Source: Perspicuibacillus lycopersici
GTDB lineage: Bacteria > Bacillota > Bacilli > Bacillales > Caldibacillaceae
Assembly (NCBI RefSeq): GCF_025660475.1
Contig: NZ_JAOUSF010000001.1
Location: 248,001-312,000, forward strand
DNA: 64,000 nt
Direction of reading: 5' to 3'
The position numbers were made by a program, and so were the translations under genes. Numbering within the stretch: the first letter of the stretch is position 1; each line of letters starts with the position of its first letter. Positions 30,489 to 40,930 of this stretch are shown one piece after another. The notes below the pieces were generated by a model. That model was not told the origin of the DNA. It was given only the letters and a program-made list of their open reading frames with translations, and did no database searches.

Positions 30489-31952
30489 TTATACTCGATT
30501 GCGAATCGCCTCTCTTGCTACCAAGCGATCGTCAAAGTCTAGTACTTGTTCTCCAATAATTTGATAGGTTTCATGGCCTTTTCCTGCGATTAACACGATA
30601 TCATCTTTGCCAGCTTCATTTATTGCATATTTAATGGCGTCTTTTCGGTCAATAATTACTTTATATTGCTTATCTGTTACGCCCGCTTCCATATCTTTTA
30701 ATATAGCCTGTGGATCTTCACTTCTTGGATTATCGGAGGTGAAAATTGGATCTGTTGCATACTGACAAGCAATTTGTGCCATAATCGGCCGTTTTGTCTT
30801 ATCTCGGTCACCGCCACAACCAACAACAACGAATACTCTTCCCTTTGCCATCGATTGAACAGTAGTTAAAACATTTTCTAAGCTATCTGGTGTATGCGCA
30901 TAGTCCACGATGACAGGAAATTCCTGATGTTCATTTACTAATTCAAATCTTCCTGGAACTCCTTGAAAAGTAGATAGTCCAGTCACAATATCTGCAAGTG
31001 GTAAACCATAACATAATCCTACCGCAATAGTTGCTAATGTATTATATACATTAAAAATCCCAACTAAATTAACATGGACCACACTTTCTCCTACAGGAGT
31101 TTTCACAGAATAAGTAGTTCCTTTATTGGAAAATTGAATATCAAATGCCTTCACATCTGCAGCTTGTTCAATACCGTATTTAAGAATATGGGCAGATGTA
31201 ATACTTTCATAATAGCTTGATGCATCATCATCAGCGTTCAATACTGCAAATTTCGGATGTTTTGTGTCATATTTATTTCCGAGTCTGCTAAATAATAAGC
31301 CTTTTGCCTGCTTATATTCATCCATTGTTTTATGATAATCCAAATGATCCTGGGTTAAATTCGTGAATACTGCTACGTCAAAATCGCTTCCCCATACCCT
31401 TCCATTAACAAGGGCATGTGATGATACCTCCATACTTACCACATCTGTTATGGAGCGAACCATTTGATGATACGTTTTTTGCAAAGTTAAACTATCCGGA
31501 GTTGTATTTTTCGTTTCAAAAGTATCTTCTCCGATTTTTGTATATAAAGTACCAATTAGACCCGTCTTTTTCTTGCCTTCATTAAATATATGCTGAACCA
31601 TATGACTAACCGAAGTTTTACCATTAGTTCCTGTTATTCCAATCAAATACAATTTTTGTGATGGATGTCCATAAAATGCGTCTGCTAAAATAGCCATTGC
31701 GCGATTCGTATCTGGAACGGAAATAACCGGTACATCTACTTTTACTGGTTCACTAGCAACAATCGCTACCGCACCTTTTTCCACAGCAGCTTGAGCAAAA
31801 GTATGACCATCAAAAATAGAACCTTTAATACAAATGAATAAAGTCCCCTCCATCACTTTCCGTGTATCTTGCTCAATCGATAATATTTCTGGATTATGAT
31901 CACCAATTTGCTTAGCAAATGGTAAATATTCTAATAATGAATGGAGTTTCAT
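30489..31952 (-). CDS. murE: UDP-MurNAc-tripeptide synthetase (meso-DAP-adding)
   Basis: Adds meso-diaminopimelate to UDP-MurNAc-L-Ala-D-Glu. The 487-aa protein has the N-domain ([16 protein letters not shown]), the P-loop GTNGKT (108-113), EVSSHAL and the C-domain segment TSDNPRSED, whose DNPR motif is the mark of DAP-specific enzymes. This predicts A1-gamma/DAP-type peptidoglycan. ATG 31952 has AAAGGAGATG upstream; a longer open frame to 32021 is rejected. It lies downstream of spoVD but after a terminator. Confidence 0.95.
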   Translation of the reverse strand: MKLHSLLEYLPFAKQIGDHNPEILSIEQDTRKVMEGTLFICIKGSIFDGHTFAQAAVEKGAVAIVASEPVKVDVPVISVPDTNRAMAILADAFYGHPSQKLYLIGITGTNGKTSVSHMVQHIFNEGKKKTGLIGTLYTKIGEDTFETKNTTPDSLTLQKTYHQMVRSITDVVSMEVSSHALVNGRVWGSDFDVAVFTNLTQDHLDYHKTMDEYKQAKGLLFSRLGNKYDTKHPKFAVLNADDDASSYYESITSAHILKYGIEQAADVKAFDIQFSNKGTTYSVKTPVGESVVHVNLVGIFNVYNTLATIAVGLCYGLPLADIVTGLSTFQGVPGRFELVNEHQEFPVIVDYAHTPDSLENVLTTVQSMAKGRVFVVVGCGGDRDKTKRPIMAQIACQYATDPIFTSDNPRSEDPQAILKDMEAGVTDKQYKVIIDRKDAIKYAINEAGKDDIVLIAGKGHETYQIIGEQVLDFDDRLVAREAIRNRV

Positions 31953-32379
31953 TACAACATCTCCTTTAAACATAGGGCATCTGTACGTGCTAATTATGTG
32001 TCTCAAGTAGAAACACAGCATATTCCCCGTTAAGCTAATTAAATCTACTGCAAGACCTATGTATATTACTTGTACCTCACATTAGACAGTTTAAATTCTT
32101 ATTGGGAAAAATTAACCACCATTCATTTTACATGAAACCATTATTTTTTGCTATGCTTCTTTTTATATATATTCCTTTTCTCTTAAAGTTTGCCCAAATT
32201 ATTTCATTTTCCAATTATTTATGTACCGAGCTTACGAAAATTCATATCTTTCTTTTCTTTTTACGAAAGCTGTGTTCTGTATAAAGTGTTGCAAATTAGA
32301 AATAACTCACAGACTGACATTCCATATTTCTTATTGCTTGCAGCCTGCCAATCAATAATCCTTTAAAAAGCAGCCTTAC
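31953..32379. other. spoVD-murE intergenic region, no gene seen
   Basis: About 430 bp of AT-rich sequence. A plus-strand frame at 32102-32284 has no ribosome site and a composition of random AT-rich translation, so I do not call it. A degraded copy of the dispersed repeat (TAAAGTGTTGCAAATTAG...CAGACTGA, 32282-32317) is visible. The murE promoter must lie here. Confidence 0.45.
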
Positions 32380-32407
32380 AAAAAAACGACGCAAACGGAT
32401 GCGTCGT
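32380..32407 (-). terminator. Terminator after spoVD
   Basis: Perfect stem ACGACGCA/TGCGTCGT with a 6-nt loop, followed on the minus strand by T7. It lies 15 bp past the spoVD stop. Confidence 0.88.
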
Positions 32408-32421
32408 ATTTGGAGGCTTGT

Positions 32422-34335
32422 TTATTCTAGATATATACGGATGGTAGAACCCTCTTTAAGTTTAGTTCCTGGTGCTGGGTCTTGCTGTACTACTTTATCT
32501 CCTTCTCCCTCAGCTTCAATTAATAAATTTACATAAAGCTCGGAAATTTCCTTTTTAGTTAATCCGACAACGTTTGGAACTTCCACCATTGGCGTATCTA
32601 ACCAAGTCATTTCTTTTTCAATTTGATCTTTTCTCGGTTCTACCTTCATCACACGTAAACTATCCTCGATAATATTTCCTACAATCGGAGCAGCAACAGT
32701 ACCTCCAAATTGGACGGTACCTTTTGGATTATCGACAGCTACATATATAACAATTTGTGGATCATCTGCTGGTGCAAAACCAATAAATGAAACGATATGA
32801 TTATTTTCTAAATATCGACCATCTTTCGCTTTTTGCGCAGTCCCTGTCTTTCCTCCAACACGATAGCCATCGACAAAGGCGTTTTTCCCTGTTCCTTGAG
32901 CTACGACACTCTCTAATGCATACCGGAGTTTTTTTGATGTTTCTTCAGATATAACTCTACGTTTTTCTACTGGACTATTGCGCATAACGACTTCCCCTGT
33001 TAAAGGATCGACCAATTCCTTTGCAATATATGGCTGATATAGTATACCACCATTTACCGCAGCGCTTACTGCTGCAACTTGCTGAATGGGTGTCACAGAA
33101 ACCCCTTGACCAAATGCGGTTGTCGCTAATTCGACTGGTCCAACATTATCTACATTAAATAATATTCCACTCGCTTCTCCTTGAAGGTCAATTCCAGTCT
33201 TTTGCCCAAAGCCAAAGTCATGTATATAAGAAAATAATGTTTCTGCCCCTAATCTTTCCCCTAATTCAACAAATCCTGGATTACAAGAATTTTGAACTAC
33301 CTCTAAGAAAGTTTGGCTACCATGGCCACCAGACTTCCAGCAATGCAAATGTGCTCCAGCTACTTCTACTTCCCCAGGGTCATAAAAATGATCATTTTCT
33401 AAATCGACTTTTCCTTCTTCTAGAGCAGCTGCTAACGTAATGATTTTGAACGTTGATCCAGGCTCATACGTACTCCATATTGGTAAGTTACGATTATATA
33501 CTTCTGGCGAAACATTTTGATAATCAGTAGGATCAAAATTTGGTCGAGAAGACATCGCTAAAATTTCCCCATTTTTCGGATTCATTGCGATAGCTATCGC
33601 TCCATCTGGTGAATAAAGCGATTCTGCATTGTCCAGCTCCCGCTCAACAATCGTTTGAATCTGCGAGTCAATCGTTAATTTCAAATCCAAACCATCGACA
33701 GGTGGTTTATATTCATCTGCCATATTTTCCATTCTTTGACCTTTTGCAGTCGAATAAAATTGGACAGAACCTTTTTCTCCTGATAATTCCTTATCGTAGG
33801 ATAACTCAAGACCCATTAACCCTTGATTATCAATCCCAGTAAATCCGAGTACATGTGACAAATAATCTCCAAATGGATAATAGCGTTTGGAGTCTTCTGC
33901 AATATAGACACCCTTTAAATTTAAATCCCTTACTTCATTGGCTTTTTCACTAGTAATTTTTCTTCCTTCTGGAATTCGTTCAATGCTCGTTTTTTTAGTT
34001 AAATGTTGATAAATTTTTTCTGTTGAAGCATCTAGCACATTCGCTAATTTTTCAGCCGTGTCGGCTGGATTTTCAATTTGCCTTGGAACTACATAAACTG
34101 TTGGTGCACTGACATTTGTTGCTAATGCAACCCCATTGCGATCAAGAATTTCACCCCGTTTGGATTCAAATGGGATTTCTCGATTCCATGAGCTTTTTGC
34201 TTTATCTGTTAACATGTCGCCTATTACAAGCTGCACAAATCCAAGTCGCAAATCAATAATGAAAAAAATGATAATCCCGAAAAGTAAAGCAAATGCTAAT
34301 CTCTTTCTCACCGTCACTTGGGATACCCGTCGCAT
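32422..34335 (-). CDS. spoVD: Stage V sporulation protein D (spore cortex transpeptidase, class B PBP)
   Basis: Class B penicillin-binding protein (637 aa) that crosslinks spore cortex peptidoglycan with SpoVE. N-terminal membrane anchor (about 12-30), PBP dimerisation domain (RGEILDRNGVALATN), then the transpeptidase domain with STFK (294-297), a SCN motif (QNSCNPG) and KTGTAQ. One C-terminal PASTA domain (MVEVPNVVGLTKKEI...) remains, typical of SpoVD. It is separated from pbpB and murE by terminators, which suits separate sporulation control. Confidence 0.94.
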   Translation of the reverse strand: MRRVSQVTVRKRLAFALLFGIIIFFIIDLRLGFVQLVIGDMLTDKAKSSWNREIPFESKRGEILDRNGVALATNVSAPTVYVVPRQIENPADTAEKLANVLDASTEKIYQHLTKKTSIERIPEGRKITSEKANEVRDLNLKGVYIAEDSKRYYPFGDYLSHVLGFTGIDNQGLMGLELSYDKELSGEKGSVQFYSTAKGQRMENMADEYKPPVDGLDLKLTIDSQIQTIVERELDNAESLYSPDGAIAIAMNPKNGEILAMSSRPNFDPTDYQNVSPEVYNRNLPIWSTYEPGSTFKIITLAAALEEGKVDLENDHFYDPGEVEVAGAHLHCWKSGGHGSQTFLEVVQNSCNPGFVELGERLGAETLFSYIHDFGFGQKTGIDLQGEASGILFNVDNVGPVELATTAFGQGVSVTPIQQVAAVSAAVNGGILYQPYIAKELVDPLTGEVVMRNSPVEKRRVISEETSKKLRYALESVVAQGTGKNAFVDGYRVGGKTGTAQKAKDGRYLENNHIVSFIGFAPADDPQIVIYVAVDNPKGTVQFGGTVAAPIVGNIIEDSLRVMKVEPRKDQIEKEMTWLDTPMVEVPNVVGLTKKEISELYVNLLIEAEGEGDKVVQQDPAPGTKLKEGSTIRIYLE

Positions 34336-34498
34336 GTTTGCCGTACCTCCTTACTTTTAACTCCATTCATTATATGCTTGTACGATATTGCATAGAACAA
34401 GCCTTAAGTGAGATATGTACCTTATTCTAAAAAGCTAACGTTAGTGAATAGATTAACAAACTAAATATGTGGCTTATATCACCTAAAATGTTAATGAA

Positions 34499-34560
34499 AG
34501 GCTGTTTCGATATAAATTGTTGCTATTTGTAATAACCCGTAGAGAAATACACTCCACTCA
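34499..34560. repeat. Dispersed intergenic repeat, copy A
   Basis: GGCTGTTTCGATATAAATTG and TTGCTATTTGTAATAACCCG head a block that is nearly the same as one at 52701-52760 and related to 40781-40870. It lies in the pbpB-spoVD interval, which otherwise holds a terminator and the spoVD promoter region (34336-34498) where I could not fix hexamers. Confidence 0.7.
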
Positions 34561-34630
34561 ATATTTAAAATAAGTTCTTACCTTGTTAAATAACAACAAT
34601 CCATTAGAAACTGCATAATTAAAAATGGAA

Positions 34631-34671
34631 AAAAAGGTCCGACTGAGCATATTCATGCTTTGTCAGACCTT
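34631..34671 (-). terminator. Terminator after pbpB
   Basis: Stem AAGGTCTGACAAAGCAT / ATGCTCAGTCGGACCTT with few mismatches and a 4-nt loop; T7 follows on the minus strand. It lies 38 bp past the pbpB stop. Confidence 0.85.
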
Positions 34672-34708
34672 CCATATTGTATAGACGTAAAAATCTACTA
34701 CACTCCAT

Positions 34709-36925
34709 TTACTCTGTATTTGAATCCTCTGCGTCCTGACCTTCTGTTTGTTGACTTGCCTCAAGCTGTTCTAATGGGCTTTGTAATTTTACGTTTATGA
34801 CACTATCCTTCGTTATTTCTGTTCCTGGTTTTATACTTTGCTCGGTAATATAGCCTGTTCCTTCTGTTTCGAACGGAATCGACGTGGCAGATACAAATTT
34901 CATAAAATCAGCTAATGACCAATTTTTCATATCTGGCATCGTTATTTTTCCGTCCGTTATAACTAGTATTTTTTCATTGTTTAATAGTTTAGTATCTTTA
35001 CCAGGGACCGTTGTTTTAATTGTTTTTCCATTGCCAATGATTATCGGCTGTAAATTAAGCTCTTTTAAGGTTGCTTTCGCTTTCTCCGTGGAGACTCCTG
35101 CCAAATCTGGTAGCTTATTGGATTCTACTGCTTCCGTTTCTACATCTGGTTCAATATTTAAATATTGTAAACTATTTTTCATCACCGGATTAAAAATTTT
35201 TGAAACAGGAACAGATCCTCCCTCATATTTATCATCATCTAAATCCGGCTGTTGGACCATCACATAAACAATAAGTTCTGGATCGTCTTTCGGCGCTGTT
35301 CCAATGAAAGAGAATACATAATTATCGTATCCATCTAAATATCCACCATTTACACTATCGTAAATTTGAGCAGTTCCAGTTTTCCCAGCAACATCATAGC
35401 CTTCGATATTAAACAGCTTCCCTGTTCCGTTCTCGGAAGTAACTACCGTTTGTAGTACATCTAAAACCTCACTTGCAGTATCAGCTGATATCGGTGTACC
35501 AACTTGTTTTGGACCGTAATTCTTCACTACTTCACCATTAGAATCCTTCATTTTATCAATGACATACGGTTTCATCATTTTACCGTCATTGGTAATGGCA
35601 GTCATTCCTTGTACTAACTGTAATGCCGTAACAGAGGTTGCTTGTCCAAATGCAGTCGAAACTTTGTCAATTGGCCATTCATATTGAATATGTCCACTCG
35701 CCTCATTTTCTAATTCAATTCCAGTTGGCTGACCAAACTTAAATTTATCCAAGTATTCACGAAATGTTTCATCCCCTAGCTTTTCTAACAAATAAGCAAA
35801 AGCAACATTGGAGGAACGTTGGACACCTTCTAAAAAGGTGATTCTTCCCCAACCAACATTATTATGGTCCTTAATTGGTCCACCAGGTACTTTGTATTGG
35901 CCAGATTGATATTTTTCGTTTGGATTAAATACTCCCTCTTCAATCGCAGACGCTAATGTAAATACTTTCATTGTTGAACCTGGCTCAAATGGCTCTTCAA
36001 CAATTATATTATTCCAGTTATCACTTATTCCTTCACGTGTATTCGGATTAAAGGTTGGTCTTTGAGCCATCGCAAGAATTGCACCAGTTTTTGCATTAGC
36101 TACAATTGCCATCATCTTTTTCGGTTCATAATCCTCCTGCACTTGATTCATTGCATCTTCTAAAAATGTTTGAATTTTTTTATCGATTGTTAAATAAACA
36201 TCTGTACCATTTTTAGGAGCTTTTACAATTTCAGAATTAGCATTCGGTAAAATATAACCCCAAACATCACTTTTATATTGAATTTTTCCATCATGTCCTT
36301 CTAAATAGGAATTTAATGTTTTTTCTAGTCCTAATTGTCCAACAAGCTTATCTGAGTTATCATCCCCATTTGTAAAGCTGGCGAAGCCTAATAAATGGGA
36401 AGCAAATATACCGTTAGGATAAGAACGCATAGATTCACGAATAAAGGTAATTCCTGGTAATTTCAATTGATCAATCTTTGCTTTCGTTTCATAGGAAAGA
36501 TTTCGACCCGCTTCACCAAATTCTACTTGAAACACATCTTTTTGCGTTAATTTTTTATAGATGTCATTTTCATCCATTGCAATAACATTACTTAATGCTT
36601 TTGCTGTATTTATCGGATCTGCAACATGATTTGGCACCTCTGCCCCTTCTGGTGTTACAGATGGATCCAGTATTGCAACCAACCGATAGGCTACTGTATC
36701 CGTTGCTAATGGTTCACCCGTACGATCAAGAATGGAGCCTCGGGCAGCTTCCAAAGTCCTTTCTTTTTCGTACTTTTCTGCTGCGTAGGCCGCTAATGCT
36801 TTGCCTTCTGCATGGCCAGTTATTTGAATGACGAAGAAACGATACGTTATCGAAAAAAAGAGCACGCTAAATATTACAAATAATAGCGCTGCCCTTTTGT
36901 TCATACTAGGACGTTTTTTATTCAT
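34709..36925 (-). CDS. pbpB: Penicillin-binding protein 2B (septal transpeptidase)
   Basis: Essential divisome class B PBP (738 aa), the FtsI equivalent. Membrane anchor about 12-33, dimerisation domain (RGSILDRTGEPLATD), transpeptidase with STMK (317-320), SSN (RSSNVAFA) and KTGTAQIYD. Two C-terminal PASTA domains (about 600-660 and 662-720) and an acidic tail distinguish it from SpoVD. ATG 36925 overlaps the ftsL stop (ATGA). Vegetative partner of the FtsL/DivIB/DivIC complex. Confidence 0.95.
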   Translation of the reverse strand: MNKKRPSMNKRAALLFVIFSVLFFSITYRFFVIQITGHAEGKALAAYAAEKYEKERTLEAARGSILDRTGEPLATDTVAYRLVAILDPSVTPEGAEVPNHVADPINTAKALSNVIAMDENDIYKKLTQKDVFQVEFGEAGRNLSYETKAKIDQLKLPGITFIRESMRSYPNGIFASHLLGFASFTNGDDNSDKLVGQLGLEKTLNSYLEGHDGKIQYKSDVWGYILPNANSEIVKAPKNGTDVYLTIDKKIQTFLEDAMNQVQEDYEPKKMMAIVANAKTGAILAMAQRPTFNPNTREGISDNWNNIIVEEPFEPGSTMKVFTLASAIEEGVFNPNEKYQSGQYKVPGGPIKDHNNVGWGRITFLEGVQRSSNVAFAYLLEKLGDETFREYLDKFKFGQPTGIELENEASGHIQYEWPIDKVSTAFGQATSVTALQLVQGMTAITNDGKMMKPYVIDKMKDSNGEVVKNYGPKQVGTPISADTASEVLDVLQTVVTSENGTGKLFNIEGYDVAGKTGTAQIYDSVNGGYLDGYDNYVFSFIGTAPKDDPELIVYVMVQQPDLDDDKYEGGSVPVSKIFNPVMKNSLQYLNIEPDVETEAVESNKLPDLAGVSTEKAKATLKELNLQPIIIGNGKTIKTTVPGKDTKLLNNEKILVITDGKITMPDMKNWSLADFMKFVSATSIPFETEGTGYITEQSIKPGTEITKDSVINVKLQSPLEQLEASQQTEGQDAEDSNTE

Positions 36926-37284
36926 TTGTTATTTTGAACAACCTTTACATTATTTTCGTTCATTGTTAATCCTTGTTTCTTCGCTGCATCTAATAATCGG
37001 CCATATTCACTTAACTCATCCACCTGTGCCTGTAGATCCTCTGTTACTCGTTGTTGATCCGTGATGTCTGACTGGATAATTTGAATTTGTTTATTTACTT
37101 TATATATTGCTGCCTGACTTCCAATTATTTTAACTGAAAATAGAACCACCATAGCGACAAATAAGATATAAAAGAACTTTTCCCCTTTTGTAACCTTGCT
37201 TTTCTTAATTACTGTTGTCCGTCTCTTTTCTTGCTGTTGATGTTGCACTTCTTCCCTTTGCAGTTGTCTGGCTAAATTACTCAT
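36922..37284 (-). CDS. ftsL: Cell division protein FtsL
   Basis: Small bitopic divisome protein (120 aa). It has a basic cytoplasmic tail (REEVQHQQQEKRRTT), one membrane segment (FFYILFVAMVVLFSVKII, about 37-55) and an extracellular leucine-zipper-like coiled coil (56-100). It is between rsmH and pbpB, the universal ftsL position, with 13 bp to rsmH and a 4-nt overlap with pbpB. Confidence 0.93.
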   Translation of the reverse strand: MSNLARQLQREEVQHQQQEKRRTTVIKKSKVTKGEKFFYILFVAMVVLFSVKIIGSQAAIYKVNKQIQIIQSDITDQQRVTEDLQAQVDELSEYGRLLDAAKKQGLTMNENNVKVVQNNK

Positions 37285-37297
37285 TTTCAGTCCCTCC

Positions 37298-38239
37298 CTA
37301 AATATCCTTTATTTTTTCCGCTATTCTCAATTTAGCTGATCTTGCTCGATTATTATTTTCTAATTCTTCCTCTGTAGGAACAATTGGCTTACGAGTAATA
37401 ATCTTTAATGCGGGCTTGTACTCTTCTGGGATAATTGGTAGACCAGAAGGAAGTGGTGGTAAATCACTATACTTCTTATAAATCGATTTTGTCATTCGAT
37501 CTTCCAAAGAGTGGAAAGTAATTACCGATATTCTCCCACCAATTTTTAAATGATGAATACTTTGCTCCAAAGATTTTTCAAATGCATTTAATTCATCATT
37601 TACTGCAATTCGAACCGCTTGGAATATTCGTTTCGCCGGATGACCACCTTTTCTTCTAGCCGGAGCAGGAATTGCTTCTTTAATTAATTCCACAAGCTCT
37701 CCGGTAGTCTCAATCGGAGCTTTCATACGAGCACTTTCAATTTGACGTGCGATTTGTTTAGAAAACTTTTCTTCCCCATATTGAAAGAAGATTTTCACTA
37801 ATTTTTCATATGGCCATTCATTTATGACTGTCTTAGCTGAAACATTAGCGCTTTGATCCATTCGCATATCTAATGGTGCATCATGATGATAGCTGAATCC
37901 TCTTTCCGCAACATCTAGCTGAGGGGAGGACACACCTAAATCGTATAAAATCCCATCAACTTGAAATACATTTCGCGCCTCTAGCTCATCTTTTATATGA
38001 GTAAAATTATTATGTATTAATTCCACTTTATCGCCATATGTTGCTAGCTTTTGTTTTGCATTCTCGATTGCAATTAAATCTTGATCAAATGCATATAATT
38101 TCCCATTAACGGAAAGCTTTTTTAAAATTTCTTCACTGTGACCAGCACCACCAAGTGTACAGTCAACATAAATTCCATCGGGCTTTATATTTAATCCTTC
38201 CACTGCTTCGTGTAATAGGACTGTTTTATGCTCAAACAT
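37298..38239 (-). CDS. rsmH: 16S rRNA m4C1402 methyltransferase
   Basis: SAM-dependent N4-methyltransferase for C1402 in the ribosomal P site. The 313-aa protein has the SAM loop [16 protein letters not shown] (residues 24-39), the [13 protein letters not shown] motif, [18 protein letters not shown] segment and [10 protein letters not shown]. It follows mraZ by 65 bp in the first part of the dcw operon. Confidence 0.97.
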   Translation of the reverse strand: MFEHKTVLLHEAVEGLNIKPDGIYVDCTLGGAGHSEEILKKLSVNGKLYAFDQDLIAIENAKQKLATYGDKVELIHNNFTHIKDELEARNVFQVDGILYDLGVSSPQLDVAERGFSYHHDAPLDMRMDQSANVSAKTVINEWPYEKLVKIFFQYGEEKFSKQIARQIESARMKAPIETTGELVELIKEAIPAPARRKGGHPAKRIFQAVRIAVNDELNAFEKSLEQSIHHLKIGGRISVITFHSLEDRMTKSIYKKYSDLPPLPSGLPIIPEEYKPALKIITRKPIVPTEEELENNNRARSAKLRIAEKIKDI

Positions 38240-38304
38240 GATGCTCCCTACCTTTCTTTACACACCTAACATTTCTGTAACGTGAAACTCTCACTATTTT
38301 TTCC

Positions 38305-38736
38305 TTATATATCAAAACCAATCATATTTTCTGCAATTTCTGCGAAGGAATCCTCTGATTCTGTAAAGTAATCTTCCCAAATTGGCTGACTCCAAATTTC
38401 CAGACGATTAGAAACGCCTACTACAACACATTCCTTTTCGATCTTTCCGTAATTAATGAGAGTGGCAGGAATATTAATTCGACCTTGTTTATCTATTTCA
38501 CATTCTGTTGCTCCAGAAAAGAAAAATCGGGAAAATGCACGGGCATCTTTTTTCGTTAGCGGGAGGGCTTTTATTTTTTCTTCAATGATTTTCCATTCGT
38601 CCATTGGGTATCCGAATAAACATTGATCTAGACCGCGTGTTAATACAAAGACATCGCCTAATTGTTCGCGGAATTTAGCCGGAATAATAATTCGGCCTTT
38701 CATATCAACATTATGTCGGTATTCACCCATGAACAT
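38305..38736 (-). CDS. mraZ: Transcriptional regulator MraZ
   Basis: DNA-binding regulator of the dcw operon (143 aa), built from two AbrB-like half-domains. Each has the DxxGRIxIPA signature ([16 protein letters not shown] and [15 protein letters not shown]). The N-terminus [11 protein letters not shown] and the C-terminus [12 protein letters not shown] match Bacillus MraZ. A GTGG direct-repeat operator lies immediately upstream and reaches the ribosome site, so the gene is likely autorepressed. Confidence 0.96.
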   Translation of the reverse strand: MFMGEYRHNVDMKGRIIIPAKFREQLGDVFVLTRGLDQCLFGYPMDEWKIIEEKIKALPLTKKDARAFSRFFFSGATECEIDKQGRINIPATLINYGKIEKECVVVGVSNRLEIWSQPIWEDYFTESEDSFAEIAENMIGFDI

Positions 38737-38747
38737 GCCCTATCCCT

Positions 38748-38792
38748 CCACTTCATACCACAAATGTACCACATTCCCCCACTTTTCTCCAC
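38748..38792 (-). promoter_or_regulatory. MraZ operator: five GTGG direct repeats
   Basis: On the minus strand GTGG occurs five times in register, with starts at 38792, 38782, 38772, 38761 and 38751. The spacing is 10, 10, 11 and 10 bp, one helical turn each. The last copy runs into the Shine-Dalgarno (GTGGAGGG). MraZ is known to bind tandem short G-rich repeats upstream of its own gene. Confidence 0.8.
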
Positions 38793-39001
38793 TATTTTTT
38801 TAATTCTATTTAAAACATACGATTTCCTTCTAAAAATTGTTAGAGCTTCCTTAATACTTTTATACAATGATTGCTATAAATCGACTTTTTTACAAAAGAT
38901 AGATTTTTCCATTTGAAAACAGCTTGCAAACAAAATAAATTCCTCTCAAGAAGATCGTTCCATATTTAAAAGCGAAAAAAATAAAACAGTCCTTTAACAA
39001 T

Positions 39002-39032
39002 AAAAAAAATCTGCCTCAAATAGAGACAGATT
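39002..39032 (-). terminator. Terminator after bshC
   Basis: Stem AATCTGTCTC/GAGGCAGATT with a 5-nt loop, then T8 on the minus strand. It overlaps the bshC stop codon. The interval 38793-39001 shows the AT-rich mraZ promoter region but no confident hexamers. Confidence 0.85.
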
Positions 39033-40650
39033 ATAATTTTACAACATAATGCTTACCATTTACTTCAAACGGTAGCTTTACAAGCTCATCCAATATATCA
39101 AAACCATAACGATTGAAAAAATAGAAGATATTCCAACATCGTTCTTGTAATCCGTTTAATGGATGCAAGGATTGTTCAATGCGATCAAATTTCCGTAATA
39201 ATATCTCATGTTTCTGTTTAACTGTACCTTCTACTTTATTTTGCAAATAATCAAGCTGACTAAGCACATATTGGCTATTTTTTTGAACAATTGGTTCCAA
39301 ACTTTTATCGAAATTGACAACTTTAGTTGCTGCTAGCTGGTATTTTTCTGTTATATCTGATCGGATTTGATTAATAAAAGTTTCCAATTGCTGATCCTTT
39401 AATTCATCTATTTTCTTAGCTTTTTCATATTGAACCCCATTCACGATTGCATGGTCAATGGAAATTCCTAATTCCTGTAAGTCTGCCTCCACATTCCTTT
39501 CCAGTAAGGAAATATTTAAACGTGGAACGATTGGTGGCATTTTTAAATCAAGAAGCTCAAAGCAGCCTTTTAATTCAGCCCAATATGCAATTTCTCCTGG
39601 ACCAGCAATAAAGGCAATGGTCGGAAACAACATTTCTTGCATAATCGGACGAGTAACAACATTATTACTTAAAAGCTCAGGATTTTCTTTGGCGATTTGG
39701 ATTAATTCTGCTTTTGTAAAGGAGACTCCCTTTCCAAAAACTCGTTGCTCTGCTTTATTATAATGTAGTAATGTTCGTTCTCCATCTTTTTCATAAAACA
39801 ACTGAATGCTTTGTTCTTCCGAAACAATTGCTAATGAATGTCCATTGGATTGAATAAAATGTTGCTGCTTTAGCAAAGCATCGGTTATTCGCTCACTATT
39901 TTCAATTAATGCAACGAAATATTCACTTTCAATTTTTCTTAATAATGGATCTGCAGAATCGACCATTAATAATCCATAATGCTTAAATAATTGGTTTGTT
40001 ATATATGTAAAAAATTGCGTGTATGTATCTGATACAGATAAAGCTTCATCTAATAATTGAATAATTTGCTTAGAAAATTTTGTTTCGCCGAAAGTAGCTA
40101 CAACATCTAAATACCAATCATGCAGCTTTTCTTTATCTAGTTTCACCTTAGATACCATTTGTTTATCTGTAATGCTCCTTTGGTGAAAGGCTTTTTTCTT
40201 GAAGCGATTATCTTCTACTGTATATACATGGTTCACTTCAAAAATGTCATGATCTTCACCAGCTATCCAGAAAATAGGAACAACAGGTACACCTAAAGTT
40301 TTCTCTTTTTCTTTTGCTAGCACTATGATCGATAGCATCTTATGTATGGAATAAAGGGGACCTGTTAAAAGTCCTGCTTGCTGGCCACCGACAACAACGA
40401 CACTATTCGGTTGCTCAAGCTTCGCTAATGATGCTTCAATTTCTTCTGTTAAGGAATATGGCTTCATAAAGGAACGAATATGTTCCACTAAAAGGCTTCT
40501 CGGAAATACTCTTTCCATTAATTCTGAATAACGCTTTTTATCATCCTCCACACTACGGAAGGAATAATGAAAATAGGACACATCCTCATTCGTAATATAT
40601 TGTTTTACGAGTGAATTACTAGGTTCTATATTAAGTTGGAGCATTTCCAT
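39031..40650 (-). CDS. bshC: Bacillithiol biosynthesis cysteine-adding enzyme BshC
   Basis: Last enzyme of bacillithiol synthesis, adding cysteine to glucosaminyl malate. The 539-aa protein has the Rossmann-like core with VVVGGQQAGLLTGPLYSIHKM, VPVVPIFWIAGEDHDIFEVNH and FIAGPGEIAYWAEL, and a C-terminal coiled-coil segment (about 430-490). The position upstream of mraZ matches B. subtilis yllA. ATG 40650 has AAGGAAG upstream; the second ATG at 40644 is possible. Confidence 0.94.
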   Translation of the reverse strand: MEMLQLNIEPSNSLVKQYITNEDVSYFHYSFRSVEDDKKRYSELMERVFPRSLLVEHIRSFMKPYSLTEEIEASLAKLEQPNSVVVVGGQQAGLLTGPLYSIHKMLSIIVLAKEKEKTLGVPVVPIFWIAGEDHDIFEVNHVYTVEDNRFKKKAFHQRSITDKQMVSKVKLDKEKLHDWYLDVVATFGETKFSKQIIQLLDEALSVSDTYTQFFTYITNQLFKHYGLLMVDSADPLLRKIESEYFVALIENSERITDALLKQQHFIQSNGHSLAIVSEEQSIQLFYEKDGERTLLHYNKAEQRVFGKGVSFTKAELIQIAKENPELLSNNVVTRPIMQEMLFPTIAFIAGPGEIAYWAELKGCFELLDLKMPPIVPRLNISLLERNVEADLQELGISIDHAIVNGVQYEKAKKIDELKDQQLETFINQIRSDITEKYQLAATKVVNFDKSLEPIVQKNSQYVLSQLDYLQNKVEGTVKQKHEILLRKFDRIEQSLHPLNGLQERCWNIFYFFNRYGFDILDELVKLPFEVNGKHYVVKL

Positions 40651-40780
40651 GCAAAGATTCTTCCTTTCTACTTCTTGTTCAATTACTCTGAGTATAACAG
40701 AGGATTGACTGAATGAAAAAAAACTTGATTGGAAAACCGTAATTTTCCAAAGTAAAGTTGAGAATACCTCTCTTTATGTT

Positions 40781-40870
40781 AAAGACTGTTTCTAGATAGA
40801 TTATTGCTATTTATAAAAGGATCGTTGACTGAAAATACACCGCCTTCGCAGTCTTCGTGTCTTTACTCTG
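40781..40870. repeat. Dispersed intergenic repeat, copy C (degenerate)
   Basis: GACTGTTTCTAGATAGATTA followed by TTGCTATTTATAAAAGG aligns with copies at 34499 and 52701. It continues into GACTGAAAATACACCGCCTTCG, which resembles the arm of the palindromic copies at 30364 and 47797. This copy links the two parts of the repeat. Confidence 0.65.
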
Positions 40871-40930
40871 CTATGCGTTCCATTTAATAAACCCTTCTCT
40901 TGAATTAACAACATTCCTTTAGAAAATGGC

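Noticed and set aside
32102-32284. 60-aa hydrophobic plus-strand frame between murE and spoVD
   Set aside because: It could be a small membrane protein by composition, but the region is AT-rich, which yields Phe/Leu/Ile by chance, and no ribosome site is present.
34336-34440. Possible sigma-E promoter of spoVD
   Set aside because: ATAT-containing -35 candidates and TATGCAAT or CATATAAT -10 candidates exist, but none at the required 13-15 bp spacing.
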